Position numbers and translations under genes: made by a program. A stretch of DNA of 64,000 nucleotides from Clitopilus passeckerianus (lineage: Eukaryota > Basidiomycota > Agaricomycetes > Agaricales > Entolomataceae), in contig CALYLX010000112.1 of NCBI GenBank assembly GCA_944990035.1, positions 1,302,001-1,366,000 on the forward strand, written 5' to 3'. Below, in pieces: positions 1-13,441 of the stretch. The notes beneath the pieces are model-generated. The model saw only the letters and a list, made by a program, of their open reading frames with translations, was not told where the DNA came from and did no database searches. Position 1 is the stretch's first letter. Every line of letters starts with the position of its first letter.

Positions 1-1187
<1,187 letters not shown>

Positions 1188-2258
1188 GACGGTGAAGCAC
1201 CTGAGTTTGGACATCTGGATTTTCTTCCCAAGTTGGACCTATGTTCACCTTCGGTTCTTAGCAGACTTTCTTTTCTTCTGCATTTGCATTTCCGCACTGT
1301 CTCTTCGAAGTGTGGATTAGAATTGTTAGATCAGTGGGATATTCACATGCATGCATTCACTCATCATCATCATTTTTGGCTTCCTCACTTCGAGTCTCTT
1401 CCTTTCTATTTGATATTTGTCATATTGTTGTAGCACTTACGGTTCTTTCAGCTTTGTTTTATTCGGGATGACGAGAGGTACATATGGCTCTCATTTCTTT
1501 GCTCTGACATGTCGACATCATCATGACCATGTGTATTCTAATAGCTTCACACCTAGGATAATTAGACTTTACTAATACAAATGACTTGTCCTGCAATACG
1601 AATAGCCTCTCTAACGCTTCGAAGGACTGAGTGCCAACCCGATCATTCAACGTTAAACCGCAGTCGAGGGACAACGCGATGTTCCAATGTATATAGTGAG
1701 GCGCCATCAAGAAAGATACTTGTTGCAGAGTGGGCCGGTAACAGGAGACAGGCAAAGATTTGTGCCAGAACACGCTGCAATTTCGACTCTTTGGGAGTTC
1801 CACGGGTGGACTGCTCTCATCGCGTGCCTACGTGTCATGCACTTCAGCGAGGTAAACACAAGGGTAACGGCATGGATTAATTTTAGCTACGTAGATAACT
1901 TTATTCTTCGCTACAAAAAAAGACCGCGAAGGTTCAAGGGCTGCAATACTATGAATAGATCGTCACAACGGTAATGAAAAGCCACGTCAAGTCCATGCGT
2001 TTATCAGGTATTAGAGTCTTTGTCCAATCACAGTTCCAAAATGCTGAATATAAAAGTAACTTTTGGAAGCCAAAGAACGAGGAACTAAAGGTCTTTTGGG
2101 TGCGAAGGGGTAGAAGCGAGAAGACAGGGTATCGTTAATTAAATTGTGTCGAATCGATAGGCCAACACGAAAGCGTCTAGATGCAATGCAACGGACTGGT
2201 AAAGAGGCGTCAAATCAAGAAAGGGAGCGTGGTACATGATTCCAAATCCTCTCGTTCA
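1188..2258. other. Intergenic, convergent 3' regions
   Basis: About 1.07 kb between the 3' ends of the SRPK gene (plus) and the chitin deacetylase gene (minus). It must contain both 3' UTRs. Open frames here (for example 1459-1803 minus, 1581-1880 plus) overlap each other, have no recognisable domain and lack splice-linked partners. I see no tRNA, repeat or mobile element. Confidence 0.6.
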
Positions 2259-3943
2259 TTAGAGCAATGCAAGGAGAGCACCAGCTCCTGTTGCTACCAA
2301 TGAGGAGATAAGAGCAATGGGGTTCACATCGAGAACATGAGCACCGTTGTTCCCAGACTGAGAAGAGCCGGTCTGCGAGGCCGAGCCTGGAGCACCTGAT
2401 AGAAAAAAGTAATTTTAGCATGGGGCGCCTGTGATGGATAACAATAGGACTAACCCGATGCAGTTGGAGGGGGGTTGGTCTTGTTGTCGTTGGTCTCAAT
2501 ATAAGCATCTTGCATGGGCTTGTTCAAGCAGGTGATGACGGGCTCGATCTTGAAGGGCGGCTGGTGGGCAAGCGCGTCCGGAAGAATGTAGCCAGTGGCG
2601 ACTTCAACTGTTTGCTGGAAGAGATCGTGCTCGAGAACGATGAAACCCTTGTCACGGGTAGTGACATTGCCAAGGATGTTCTCCCAGTTCTGCAGGACTT
2701 GCTGAACCGAAGTAATGCCACTGTGAATGTTGAAATCTGGAAATGAAAATACTTTAGCATCACATCGCATTGTGCTAAGGATTGGGCTTACCGTCGGTGT
2801 CAAAAGTAGCAAGGGGTGAGATGCGAGTCCACATGACAGGAGTAAGCCCCATAGCCTTGCAGATAGCACGGACACGGTCGCTGGAACAAAATTTGAGTTC
2901 CCTATATCAACGTTCAGATTTATTAGTGGAAACGTACTCGATATCGCCATAGGGGGGACGCATCATGTTGGGAGTGACCCCAGTAACGTCCTTGATGACC
3001 TTTTTGGTCCAACCGAGCTCAGCGATAATCTCGTCGTTGCTAAGAGTAGTCAATTGAGGATGACTCCAGGTGTGGACGGCAATTTGATGCCCGCCGAGGT
3101 ATTGGGTCTGGAGAATATTGGGGAATGAGATGACACGAGAGCCAACAACGAAGAAAGTGGATTTGAGTTGCTGCTGGTCGAGGTAGTTGAGCAAGTCAGA
3201 CGTGTAGTACGATGGGCCATCGTCGTAGGTCAAACCCCAGGTCATGGCTGTTGGGCATTCAACAACGTCTGTATCGCGAGTGGTTCCGCCGCAAGTCCAC
3301 CATCCTCTGTTAGGGTCACTGGCAGCAGCGGTGTTATTGGGACAACCACCTGCGAGGACGCGTGAATACAGTATAGCAGGTTATCGCCGCAATGATACAT
3401 ACCGAGGTTATTGATAGGAATATCGGGAATCTGAACGCCAGAGGCAGCAACTTCTGCCTTCCATTGTTGAACCTCTGGTGAATCAGTTGGGGGAAGCTTG
3501 TCCAAAGCAGGGTAGTTGGACGGGGACAAGAGAGCAGCTATGGGGAAAAAAGTTAGCATGCTGCAAGATGTATTTTTATCTGTAATCTCACCATTGGGTA
3601 AAGCTGGGGCACCAGGAATAAATGTGGGAACAGTTCCTGGAGCAGCAGTGCTGTCGAGAGGACGCGTCGCAGAGCTGGGTGCAGCTGCGTTAATAGCTGA
3701 AAGAGGGACGGCGGTGGGATTGGTCGATTGCAAAGAGAAGGTGAAAGTCGTCGCCGCAGTCGCTACGGGAGGGACAGATCCTGTAGCGCTTGAAGCTCCT
3801 GGGACTGACGAGGCTGGAGGAGCAGCGCCTGAGGAAGACGGAGCTGCGGCTGCTTGACGAGCGTGTCTGAGGTTGCCATCAGAGCCGTGAGCAGCGACCA
3901 GGACGTTGAGGGCGGCGAGCTGAGCAGCGGTGAGGAAACGCAT
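2259..3943 (-). CDS. GPI-anchored chitin deacetylase (NodB polysaccharide deacetylase, CE4)
   Basis: Removes acetyl groups from cell-wall chitin to give chitosan. The start at 3943 opens a secretion signal (MRFLTAAQLAALNVLVAAHG), followed by an Ala/Ser/Pro-rich low-complexity stretch of roughly 90 residues. The NodB domain has all metal and catalytic motifs: TYDDGP (near 3220), HTWSHP (near 3080) and RPPYGD (near 2950). The last exon, joined by an intron at 2396-2454, encodes a Ser/Gly-rich linker and a hydrophobic tail (IALISSLVATGAGALLALL) ending at TAA 2259. That tail is a typical GPI-attachment signal, so the enzyme is expected at the plasma membrane or wall. About 450 residues, several short introns. 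Chitin deacetylase is inferred from the family; some CE4 fungal proteins act on other GlcNAc polymers. Confidence 0.9.
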
Positions 3944-4112
3944 GGCGGTAATGAACTGAGCAGCAACGACTGGAGTCGAAAGGACAACAGACCCAAATTA
4001 TATTTCCATTTGCATGCTAAACTTAGAAGCGGCAATCATTTCGGCCAACAAATATTCCAAATTTTCAATACATTCTGGACAAAAATAAATCCAAGAAATA
4101 AATCTGCCTAAA

Positions 4113-5153
4113 CTAAACCCTTGGTCGTTTGATTCGCGGCTTTTCAAGGTCAATCTCGTCCTCATCGTCTTCGTCGTCTTCAGAGTCCTCGTCAGAGTCT
4201 TCATCGTCGTTATGAATATTTCCCAAGAAATAATCGATAGCCTCTGGGAAAACATCTTGTACAATAGCAACGCCCATCTGTGCATTACAACAAACGTCAT
4301 TTCAGCACTCTCAAACTCTAAATGAGCCACTTACATCAGATGGGTCAGCCTCATGCTCAAAGAGGTTGAAAAAGCTTCCTGGGTCAGCGAGGTCCTCATC
4401 GTCGGCATCAGTCTCACGAGGGTACAACTTTGTGAGTGCCTTGTCGTCACTCTTCCAGTTGATTTTCTGCGCCTGCCGAGAAAAGCATCATCGGCCTGTG
4501 TACCTCGAAAGTATTTTTAGTAGACAACTCACAGAACGAGTGACATCTCTATTCCAGTCAAAGTCGATCATGGATTCCGTAACGCCATGCTCATCTGGCG
4601 TTTCGTCTTTAGCGATGGGAGGACGCTGGTATATATATTCCTTCTTGAGGACCTTGTCGGAGAAGAAGGGGTTCTCCTTGAAGTGCTACAGTTGTCATTG
4701 AGTCAAAATGCATCCTTTCAGCAACGAGATCTTGTGTCAAACGTACCAATTCAAGAGTGTATACGCGGGGTTCAGCCGGGTCACGGACAACCCAGATGTC
4801 CTCGACGTAGCTCAAAGCAGATTGATCAGCCTTATGTTGAGCATGGTAGCCGACCAAATGGTGGTTCAAAAGCGCAATAGGCCAGAATTTTGGGATAGTT
4901 TTGAGAATTTCGCGCCTCCTATCAAAGACGCCAGCCATAGTCTTGGCCGCGAGGATCTCTGCAGATTCATAGCATAAGTATGTGTTATTACTTCGTCGGT
5001 GCACGAACACGAACCAACAGCCAGTTCAGAGCGCGCTAGATCACGTTGAACGACAGCCAACTTTTTGGCATCCTCATCACTGAGCTCGACGGCGGCGAGC
5101 GGGTTTTTCTCAGCTTCAGCACCTGGAGAGCCGCGTTTTGTTCCTCCAGCCAT
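4113..5153 (-). CDS. SET/NAP-family histone chaperone
   Basis: Nucleosome assembly protein family, SET/Vps75 branch, binding histones in the nucleus. The first exon (start 5153) encodes MAGGTKRGSPGAEAEKNP and a helix. The next exons carry the NAP core: a dimerisation helix, then IPKFWPIALLNHH and LSYVEDIWVVRDP, a feature of SET-like NAPs. Then come IDFDWNRDVTRS and the earmuff segment. The end is an acidic Asp/Glu tail (about 4140-4220) capped by a basic KPRIKRPRV, stop at 4113-4115. About 275 residues with four or so short introns, the length expected for SET rather than the longer Nap1. Acidic tails in this family compete with DNA for histones. The specific orthologue (SET versus Vps75) is not resolved. 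Confidence 0.87.
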
Positions 5154-5378
5154 GGTTGAGATGAATGAAGTTTAGATGAAAGAAAAACTTTGGTCAACCT
5201 GTGTGAACTTCACTTGAACGCTAAGCTCCTCCCATCAAATCAAACAGTAGCCAAAATTTGCACAGCTTCCAAATCCCTGGTTCTCCCATATAATAGAGCT
5301 CAAACAACGAATGAATTCCAAGTGCCCAATTAGTAGTGAGTCTAAAAGGTAGGTATGGTTCTAAAGACGGGTATCTAT

Positions 5379-8074
5379 TCAGTCAACCCGCTTCTTCAAG
5401 TCACCCAATTCAATTTCATCAACATGGCTCTTGGTCAAGTTTCCACGACCCAACCATCTCACCCGTTCCTTCACTCCAGAATAACCCAAAGGTCCCTTCA
5501 ATCCCTTGCCATGCTGCCCTGAACGGAATCCAGGTCCATTGTAGTAGATGGTATCAGTAGGTGGAACGAGACGAGGCCAGGAAACGTAATCGATGCCATG
5601 AATGAAGATATAAGCAAGGGCCGCTGAAAGAAGGCTGAACCAGAGTAAGAAATAATAAACAAGGGAATAATCTAGAGAAGAAGACAGCTGTAAGTGACAC
5701 GATGTTGAGGTCGTGGCCCGAATAGAACACACCTGAGGTTCGAGGGAGTGTCAATCCGGCAAGAACCATGAAAAGAGAGAAGTAGGCCACGACGGGGACC
5801 TGGAAGAATGGTATCAACACAGCATCAACACCTGTATAGTTGAGCCTAACTTACAGCACGAGTGATTATAGGACGAGCATCAGTCACCAAGAACATGGAT
5901 GCAGCGGGATTCTTCTTCGGAACCCATGCACCAGTAACAAGGTCATAGGCATCCTGACGAGGGCCGTCGAAGTAGTTGTTCTTCAGATACCTAACAACAG
6001 ATTTGACACCATCGTCAAATGCACCCTTGGGCGTCCTTTTGTTGGTCCGAGTAAAGTCAGATTTCAGAGCAGCAGAGCCAGCATAGGCATTTGAAATCGC
6101 ATCTCCATGGTCAGCCCACACTGGTGCAGATTGAGGTGAGCAAATTTGGCCCCTAAACTGACGTATACGAGGCACTCACGCTCCCTGAAATCTTGACTCA
6201 AGCCCGAATAGTCATCCACACCTGCGTCAGGTGGCAAAATACCCAATGCACGCAACTGCAGGGTGAGAGTGTGCTTAGCAAGAGTGGCTTGTACAACGTT
6301 GGTTCGGTCCAAGTTATCCATACAGTTCGTTCGAACCGTCCCCGCTTGCTGCACGGAAGGAGTCGAGCCATCTGCATCAAGTTGGAACCACCTGCCGCTG
6401 CCGTTAGAACTAGGGTAGGTCAGGAAAGTATGAAGGTGTTACTTTTGCTTCTCCAAGTCCTCTTGCATTTTGTCGATCAGGAGAGAGATCCTCTCCCAGC
6501 GCATATGCTTGCATTCGGTATGGAAGTCGAAGTACCCGTAGCGTACATCTGGCAGGTTGAGCTAATCATTTGAGTCGGTAAAACTGAATCGCAGTACAGC
6601 TCACGGGGCTTACCTCTTCGATGTACCGTTCATAGGCCTCCTTGACAGGTTTCTCATAACCCTTGTGATTGACAAGGCTCACGAGGCACTGCGGGCCATA
6701 GATTGCGACCAGTTCCGTTAGATGCTTTTTCATAGCGCTTGCCTGAAGGGTAGAGTTAGCGAATACGAAAGCTTTGGTCGCAATATCGAACATACTGTGT
6801 CTGGGAGATCCATGACCTGCAGATCTGGCTTGTATCTCAAGGTATTGACTTCTGCCCAATACAAAGGAATGCTTCCACGAATCTGAACAAAGCTCATCTT
6901 GGTCATAGAGTCATAGCCCATGCCATCTAATCCGGGTGCACCAGGGTTTTCGACCAGAACGAGTTGTTCTGTCTCGTTGAAGTTCGCAACATGTCCGTCA
7001 TGGTCGATACCACGTCGGAAGTAGCGTGTTCCAGCACGGAAACGAGAGCGCCGACTCATGACGCAAAGTTGCAAATGCCGACCTCGGACAAGCGTGGCCC
7101 TAATGTCAAATGCTTTGATGCAGTTTAATATACACGTGAAATGTAGTTCGGACGCGGTGGTACTCACTGCCGTGCATAATGGGGAGGATGAATCGACCAA
7201 TCTAGAGGAAAGTTCAGGCTAACGACGAGGTTGTTCTGAAGAGGAGTCTCACGTCTTGTTTTGCGTTGGGGGCAGTTGCATCAATAAACCGGGACTGCAA
7301 GAATCTGCAGAGAAAACGTTCATTGAAGGTCGGGATATGAGAGGTTCATGCTCACCTGTTCCAGAAAAACCTATCATCGGCCTAGAGGGCGGTCAGCCAG
7401 CAGAGGGGTAGAACTTTCCCAAAACGTACCATTTGCCAGAAGTGCCTTTGCGAGGCCTTTGCCTGGGTTTGCCATTGTGCTTGCAAGCGCCGAGTCAAGT
7501 CCCATCCATAAGCAAATAAGAAGTTGCCGTTTTGCAAATGAGAGCGAACAAGAGCCAAGAGATGGGCTTCTGCTGGGTGGGGAGGATAGCTGACGGAGAC
7601 ATTTGGGTTCATTGGAAGGATGTCGAATTCGGTGGCTCGGTAGATCTCATGGCCCATGAGACGGCCTTGTAGCTCGCGACCCGTTAGCACGATTATATAT
7701 TCAGCTGCTTGGTGGGTCAGAGAGTATGCTAGGAAGCAGAAGTGCAACACCAACATAAAGATAGGGATATCAATCCAACAATGCCATATACACTTCGTAA
7801 TGGCCGTCTTGCATTATTTGGAATAGGAGCATTGGGGCCTATATCCCTGCTTAGAATTTACTCAAGCAGACAGTTTGTGGAAAAAGCGCACGACTGAGGG
7901 TAATGTCACCGGAGGCGCGATGAATGCTCAGGTACTGCGTTTCAACGCCGTCGTCCACGGGGGTGAATATATACGTGTCGTCGCCCTCGGTGTAGCTGCC
8001 AAGCCAACATGAGCATTGCTTTCAGCAGTAATTTGAAGAACTCACAGGTGAAAACGATTGTGAAGGGGCTGCAT
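5379..8074 (-). CDS. SAC1: SAC1 phosphoinositide phosphatase
   Basis: ER/Golgi membrane phosphatase that dephosphorylates PtdIns4P. The start at 8074 gives MQPLHNRFHL, and a 55-60 bp intron joins it to YTEGDDTYIFTP. The SAC domain follows: EYIIVLTGR, SRRSRFRAGTRYFRRG, FNETEQLVLVE and SFVQIRGSIPLYW. The catalytic CX5R(T) loop is NCMDNLDRTNVVQ (around 6310-6340). Two hydrophobic segments near the C-terminus (VPVVAYFSLFMVLAGLTL and DYSLVYYFLLWFSLLSAALA) match the two-pass ER anchor of Sac1. Stop TGA at 5379-5381. Roughly 650 residues in about ten exons, and all junctions I tested kept frame. It is divergent from LEA1, with 123 bp between start codons. Confidence 0.95.
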
Positions 8075-8197
8075 GGGTATTTGAGGTGGTCGCAGAAGGG
8101 TCGCGGTCAACCAGAGGGTCTTCACGCGTTTGACACGCTCTGATCTGAGTCTAAACTTTGCATTAGCAGGACTCTTTCCTCGCCCCCACCGCCAAAG
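8075..8197. promoter_or_regulatory. Bidirectional promoter SAC1/LEA1
   Basis: The two start codons are 123 bp apart on opposite strands, so both core promoters and 5' UTRs must share this interval. It contains one ACGCGT hexamer (about 8124). ACGCGT occurs by chance elsewhere in the window, so I attach no regulatory meaning to this copy. Confidence 0.6.
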
Positions 8198-9142
8198 ATG
8201 AAGCTCACGCCAGAGCTCCTCGCACAGGTACCCGCCGGCCTTAATCCAATCAAAGAAAGGCAGCTTGACCTTAGAGGTAAGTAAACATATCCGCCCCAAT
8301 TGATTTTCTTATACCACTTTCTAACAGGCTATAAAATTCCAACCATTGAAAATCTGGGTGTCACTAGGGTATGTTGTACCGATTGTGGGCTTCAGACTTG
8401 TTTATTAACGCATCTTTATCTTAGGACCAACACGACACCATCGATTTCACCGACAATGCTATCGTTACGCTAGCAAACTTGCCGCTATTGCGTAGACTGC
8501 AAACACTTCTACTTGCAAACAACCGAGTATCCGCCATCTCAAACGCGATACATATGTCCGTACCGAACCTCCAGACCCTCGTTCTTACGAACAACAACAT
8601 CGGGGAGCTAGGCGATCTCGAGCCTCTAAGAGAACTGCGAAAGCTCAAGTATCTCTCATTATTGGGCAACCCCGTCGGAGAGAGGAAGTATTATCGAGAG
8701 TGGCTAGTTTTCAGATTGCCTCAGCTCAGAGTTCTGGACTTCCAGAGGATACGGGATAAGGTGCGCTCGCCAGCACCATCCCTTCTTTATGACTTGCAAG
8801 CTCACACTATCACCTTGTTGCTGTTCTCTTGTGGGGTATCTCCGCCTTCTGCAGGAACGTAAAGCAGCAAGATCATTGTTCCTAACCGTCGATGGCCTTC
8901 CAACCGCCTTGGCTACCACATTGGCGGAGACCGTTACTGTACAATCTTCAAAGATGACCTTGACGGCGGACGAACCAAAAGCTGTCCTTCCTGCAGGCAA
9001 CGCCGGCCGCTTGATGTCCAAGGAAGATCAAGCGAGGGTGAAGGCAGCCATTGCCAAAGCTACATCCGTAGAGGAGATACGGAGATTAGAGCGAAGTCTG
9101 CGCGAAGGGTACATGCCCGAGTTGGAATCAGTTGGCGCGTGA
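8198..9142 (+). CDS. LEA1: U2 snRNP protein A' (leucine-rich repeat)
   Basis: Spliceosomal U2 snRNP component (human SNRPA1, yeast Lea1) that pairs with U2B'' to bind U2 snRNA stem-loop IV. Start 8198 gives MKLTPELLAQVPAGLNPIKE, the conserved N-terminus. LRRs follow: DFTDNAIVTLANLP, LQTLLLANNRVSAI, LQTLVLTNNNIGEL and LKYLSLLGNPV. The LRR cap is YYREWLVFRLPQLRVLDFQRI. A C-terminal helix region (MSKEDQARVKAAIAKA) ends at TGA 9140-9142. About 247 residues; introns sit after the first LRR residues and at about 8761-8858. The length and order match the family, and no frame problem was seen. Confidence 0.94.
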
Positions 9143-9241
9143 CACAATTCATACAATAATTCCTCTGGGCTTGTATATTCAGACTTGTACAAAACGACGT
9201 GTGTAATTAGTACGATGGCGTATACCCGCCACAAACGTTCT

Positions 9242-10080
9242 CTAAATGCTACCAGCGTGTCCAAGCCACAATCCGTGGAAGCCCAACGCAAGGACAGATC
9301 CCAGATTGGCAAGGGAGCTGATGCCATGAAGCATGCCGAACCTGCGATTGAGGGCCTTCATCTTATCAGACACCTACGAAACAACAAGCATGAGAGTAGA
9401 ACAGAGAAAGGGATAAGGAAAATACCCACTCCTTTCTCATTGTAGGACTTGCCCTCCTCCTTCTCCAGCTTGTGGCGCTGGAACATAGTCCTGGAGGGCG
9501 ATGTCAATGCGGCATATCATCTTAAGCTACCGAATACACACTTGCTGGTCAACGGCCCAATAACAAAGTTGTTGAGGCATTGTGCCAGGATGGTAGCGGT
9601 AAGCGCATATGCCTGGGCAACGCTTGCAATGCTTGGGCTTGCCAAATTAGAAAGAACCTCAGGGTGCGCCTTGGTCCACAAAGCAAGCAGGGAAGTCGTG
9701 AGACCTATAGAAGTGGTGAAGTAGATGGGGAATGTCTTGTGCTGAAGGTTCCCGAACTGCTGGCGAGCTGAGAGATCGTCAGCCCCTAATTCGCCATGGG
9801 GACGCTTGAATGGTACATACGAAGAGTCTTGAAGGCAATGATACCTAAATTATGGATTCATTAGACTCTTGAAAACCTGCAAGAAGGCAAACACCCTACC
9901 TCCAAAGAATGTCACCCAGACGGCTGTTGCGGCAGCAGTCAGTAGGCTGTTAAGCATCTAACAAGTGGAGCACCACTCACACATCCCGAATGCCCACCCA
10001 TAACCAACAACGTAGTAGCTCTTTGGAGTGGTAATCAAGTTCCAAAGAGACTGGGCAGTGAGAATCTCAAGCTTTGCCAT
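9242..10080 (-). CDS. TMEM205-like (DUF4149) membrane protein
   Basis: Small multi-pass membrane protein. Start 10080 gives MAKLEILTAQSLWNLITTPK. The first membrane segment runs across a spliced junction (WAFGILLTAAATAVWVTFFG). Next comes the family hallmark FGNLQHKTFPIYF, further hydrophobic segments (SIGLTTSLLALWT and ASVAQAYALTATILA), a short charged HKLEKEEGK stretch, and LNRRFGMLHGISSLANL. It ends at TAG 9242-9244 with a hydrophobic C-terminus. About 205 residues in five exons. The order of motifs matches fungal TMEM205/DUF4149 proteins, whose biochemical role is not established. Tail-to-tail with LEA1, with only about 100 bp between stops. Confidence 0.82.
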
Positions 10081-10255
10081 GGTAAATGCGGATAAGGTAG
10101 TGGGTGGACGAAGCGATTGCGGCACCCGATGCACGGCGCTATACACTCATGGTCGTTATATAAGCGGAACCAAGTGTTTCTTCTATCTATATGGTAGGCA
10201 TAAGTTACAGCCCAGTACCGTATTATCAGCTATGGAATAGACTGCGTAAACTAAA

Positions 10256-11256
10256 TTATCCAACAACGAGCTTTCCTGCGGCCTCATCGAACTGATACTG
10301 AGGAATCTCGAGGTTCAGAGGAGCAGGTCCCTTCCGGATACGACCAGCTAAAGAAGGATTGTTTAGAGATGTACAGGATGAATGCAAGAAAGACATACAA
10401 ATATCGTAGTGAGAACCGTGGCAAGGGCAGAACCTATAAGTGTATGAGTAAGTAGAAGTGACGGCTTAGGAAGAGAAAGGTACACACCAGCCTCCGAAAT
10501 CACCAGCTTCACCAATGGGAACACAACCCAAGTGTGTGCAAACACCCAACATGACCAACCATTCGGGCTTCTGCACACGGTCCTCATCAGCCTGAGGGTC
10601 ACGGAAAGTCTTCCAATCCGAAGCACGGGCCTCAGAAATCTCGGACTGGGTACGGTGTCGGATGAAAACGGGCTTGCCGCGCCACTTGATAATAACGTTC
10701 TTGCCCTCGGGAATGCTGCCGAGTTCAACTTCGACCTTGGCCAAGGCCAGAACGTCTGCTGAAGCAGCCATGGATTGCAAAAACTCAGTTACGCTGGACT
10801 TGGCGACCGAGGCGGAGAGAACTCCGAGTGAGCCAACCATGAAGTAAGAAAGAGCACGGTTGCTCTCAGTGTTCTCGGCGCGGTAGTGAGAAAAGTCAGG
10901 AACTTCAGGAGCATCCTTGCGAGCGACCGAAGTGTGAATGAGGCGTTGTTGCTGGTTGTGGAAAGGTGCTATAACAAAATTTTGTTGAGCTGAGTTGTTC
11001 GGAGTATTCAATAAAGTGGTTTCTTACCTGTGCTGTAAGTCTTGGAAACTAGTCCTGCAGCGTTTCTCGACACTCCCCCTGCCCACCGGGGTGGAATGTC
11101 AGATCGTGGGCCAGCAGCTCCATGGTGGTGGTCGTGCCCACCTGACACGTCCCGAGCAGCGAGGTTCAACAGAGGGGCGACTGGGACACCTGAGGGGAGC
11201 GACCTGACGGTAGAAACGAGGGTGGTCGCCTTTTTTACGGCCTGGAAAGACGCCAT
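10256..11256 (-). CDS. RIP1: Rieske iron-sulfur subunit of the cytochrome bc1 complex
   Basis: Mitochondrial complex III subunit that carries electrons from ubiquinol to cytochrome c1. Start 11256 opens a basic, hydroxylated presequence ([19 protein letters not shown]), with an odd His-rich patch (GGHDHHHG). The next exon has the tether and membrane helix ([19 protein letters not shown]). The [2Fe-2S] ligands are in CTHLGC (near 10525) and, after an intron, [10 protein letters not shown]. The tail [10 protein letters not shown] ends at TAA 10256-10258. About 260 residues, the usual size. The Rieske fold ligands, both Cys-His pairs, are intact. Confidence 0.95.
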
Positions 11257-11450
11257 TGTAGTGTATAAAGGATGGCCAACGACGGGCACTGAGTTGGTGG
11301 TGGTAAACTTTGAGCGGAGTTTTCGTCCACCATTAGGTCCAAATCAATTACCCGATCCGTTCCGGTCCTCACTTGCGCCTTTTGGCAGGACACCGACCAA
11401 TCCTCAGTCGCGAATTTTATGAAGGTAAACGTGTGTATTTTTGGCTACAA

Positions 11451-12955
11451 TTACTTGTTATACTTGGCCAAGCAAGCAAGCACTCTGTCTTCGGAACGAG
11501 TTGCTGCGACTTTCAGGCCCTTCTCTTTAATAATACGCCTAAGTTGGGCAGGGTAATCGGTAATAATTCCATCTGCACCCCATTCCACCAGCAATTCTGC
11601 ACTGTTTACACGATCAACCTATACTCTGTGTCAGCTTCAGTATGGATTACAGGGGGAACTTCGACTTACAGTCCAGGGCTTGACAGACATTCCGAGCTCA
11701 TGAGCGCGATCAATCATGGCCTTAGTAGTGAATGCAATATAGCCCGCTTGAGTGGGATCTGTGACAGGGCTTGCACCATCTATGTCAGAAGTGGATAGAA
11801 TATCGGCTTTTATTGAGTGAGCAGCATTCGTGAGTTTGACACCTGGAGTATCTCCTGGGAAGTCAGCAAGCTGCAGGCCAGCAAGCCAGGGTGTGGTGGT
11901 GTTCGCTGGTGCCGTCGCACTGCAGAAGAATATGAGTAGGGCTCGAACCTGGATTGAATACGACCTCACCTGGAAGCAAGTGCAGCAGTGGGGAATCTCG
12001 GTTCGATCTTCTTCATGCTAATTAGCGTCCTCCAGTCGAAACTTTGGTACTAGATAACTGAGACGTTGGACTGGGCGACCAGAATATGGTACAGGTGAAT
12101 TCTTACGGTGATAGATTCTAGTGGGAAGCCGCTGTGTATAAATTCAGCATATTGAGCGTTCACGAAATCTTCGGGTGCTCGAGTGAGGTTAGGGAACTGA
12201 GCGTCCACTTTTGACTCAATGTTGAATTTCACTTCGCGCGCCGGATCTGCACACTTGACAAAGTTAAAGACTTCTTTCAATGTCGATATCTTTGTCTTGG
12301 GGTAGACGGATTGCAAGGCTGATATGACGTCAGGACGCTGTGGTGCGAGTTTGAGTGAGAACACTTACGGAAGTCGATAAGCCTCTGAGAACCGCAATCC
12401 AGAGTCTTGATTTGGGCGAGAGTTAGATTTGCAATGTATTTGCCGACATACGGGAAGAGAGGATCGTTATTGGTCTATATTCCGGTGAGAACGAGCAAAG
12501 TGAATGTGCTGAATGAAAAGCATACCACCGGTTGCGTATCCTTGCATTTCGTCGGGTCTATGTTTTCGTCATGCCAAACGACGACTACACCGTCCTAGCA
12601 AGAAGAAAGTCAGATAGCTCGACTGTATGATCTTGTCAAGTCGTATTACCTTTGTAATTCCATTATCCATCTCCAATGTCGTAACTCCATCAATCAAACC
12701 CCTTCTCGCAGTTCAAGAAAGCTGGTAAGCCGCGATAACGCCTAGACGCACCATGCAAACGATGGGAGGGTATTCTCAATGGTCTCTCCCCTACCACCAC
12801 GGTGACCCTTTATTGCCAAGAAACCAGTTCAGAAACCTGGCCAAGAGCATTGACATAGAACGAACCTGGACGTCAAAGACCGTCTGTCTAGTTGGCGCAC
12901 CAAAGACAACGGCACTGTTAGTGACGAGAGCCAGGAGAAGTGAAGCGGAGAACAT
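11451..12955 (-). CDS. Secreted glycerophosphodiester phosphodiesterase-family protein
   Basis: GDPD TIM-barrel family, hydrolysing glycerophosphodiesters to glycerol-3-phosphate and an alcohol. Start 12955 gives a clear signal peptide (MFSASLLLALVTNSAVVFGA). After an intron come GHRGGRGETIENTLPSF, the HRG...ENT substrate motif, then LEMDNGITKDGVVVVWHDE, the E-x-D and H-D catalytic pair. The barrel then runs through KTKISTLKEVFNF, and WGADGIITDYP is the last barrel strand. TAA at 11451-11453. About 385 residues in seven or eight exons. Because it enters the secretory pathway it may act on extracellular or wall-associated substrates. Substrate preference cannot be read from sequence. Confidence 0.88.
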
Positions 12956-13441
12956 TGCTTATGTACGACACGAGGAAAGAAGGACCAAGAGAGTCGAGGC
13001 CAGGGAACTCCAGCCCGACGCTTTTATGCTCAACGAATCCCAACAGAGCGCATGGTACGAGCACGTTGCTCGCGTAGAGATCTCAGCTGACTGCTGGAAA
13101 CCGACTCCCCGCTATCAACGCGCCCCGAAATGTGTGAACGGTTAGATGGTATGTCAAAGAATCAAACGAACGTTCGAAGCTGCACACGACCACGTCCATG
13201 ATATGCCAATAGAACGTGACAATCTCTACAGGGTCCATCAGAAGAAGCCTCTCCGGCCCAGGGTCAGCTCTGAGAAGCAATCCAGGTGTGTATGAATACG
13301 ATTGACGAAGGCCCCTCGGAAGATCCTATTCCGAGAGTGAGAGGTGAGATCATGTTCCGTACTTGCTCTCCAAATACAACGGCCGTTCGGCGTAGTTCTC
13401 ATCTGCTTGAGTTTGCGCGACTGGGTTCCGTCCATTTGAAT
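12956..13441. other. Intergenic, COX19 3' side and GDPD upstream region
   Basis: 486 bp between two minus-strand genes. It serves as the promoter and 5' UTR of the GDPD gene and as the 3' UTR of COX19. Short open frames on both strands overlap and carry no recognisable domain. I see no RNA gene or repeat. Confidence 0.5.

Noticed and set aside
1459..1974. Open frames on both strands between SRPK and the chitin deacetylase
   Set aside because: They overlap antisense to each other, lack domains, have no plausible start context or splice partners, and sit where two 3' UTRs must be.
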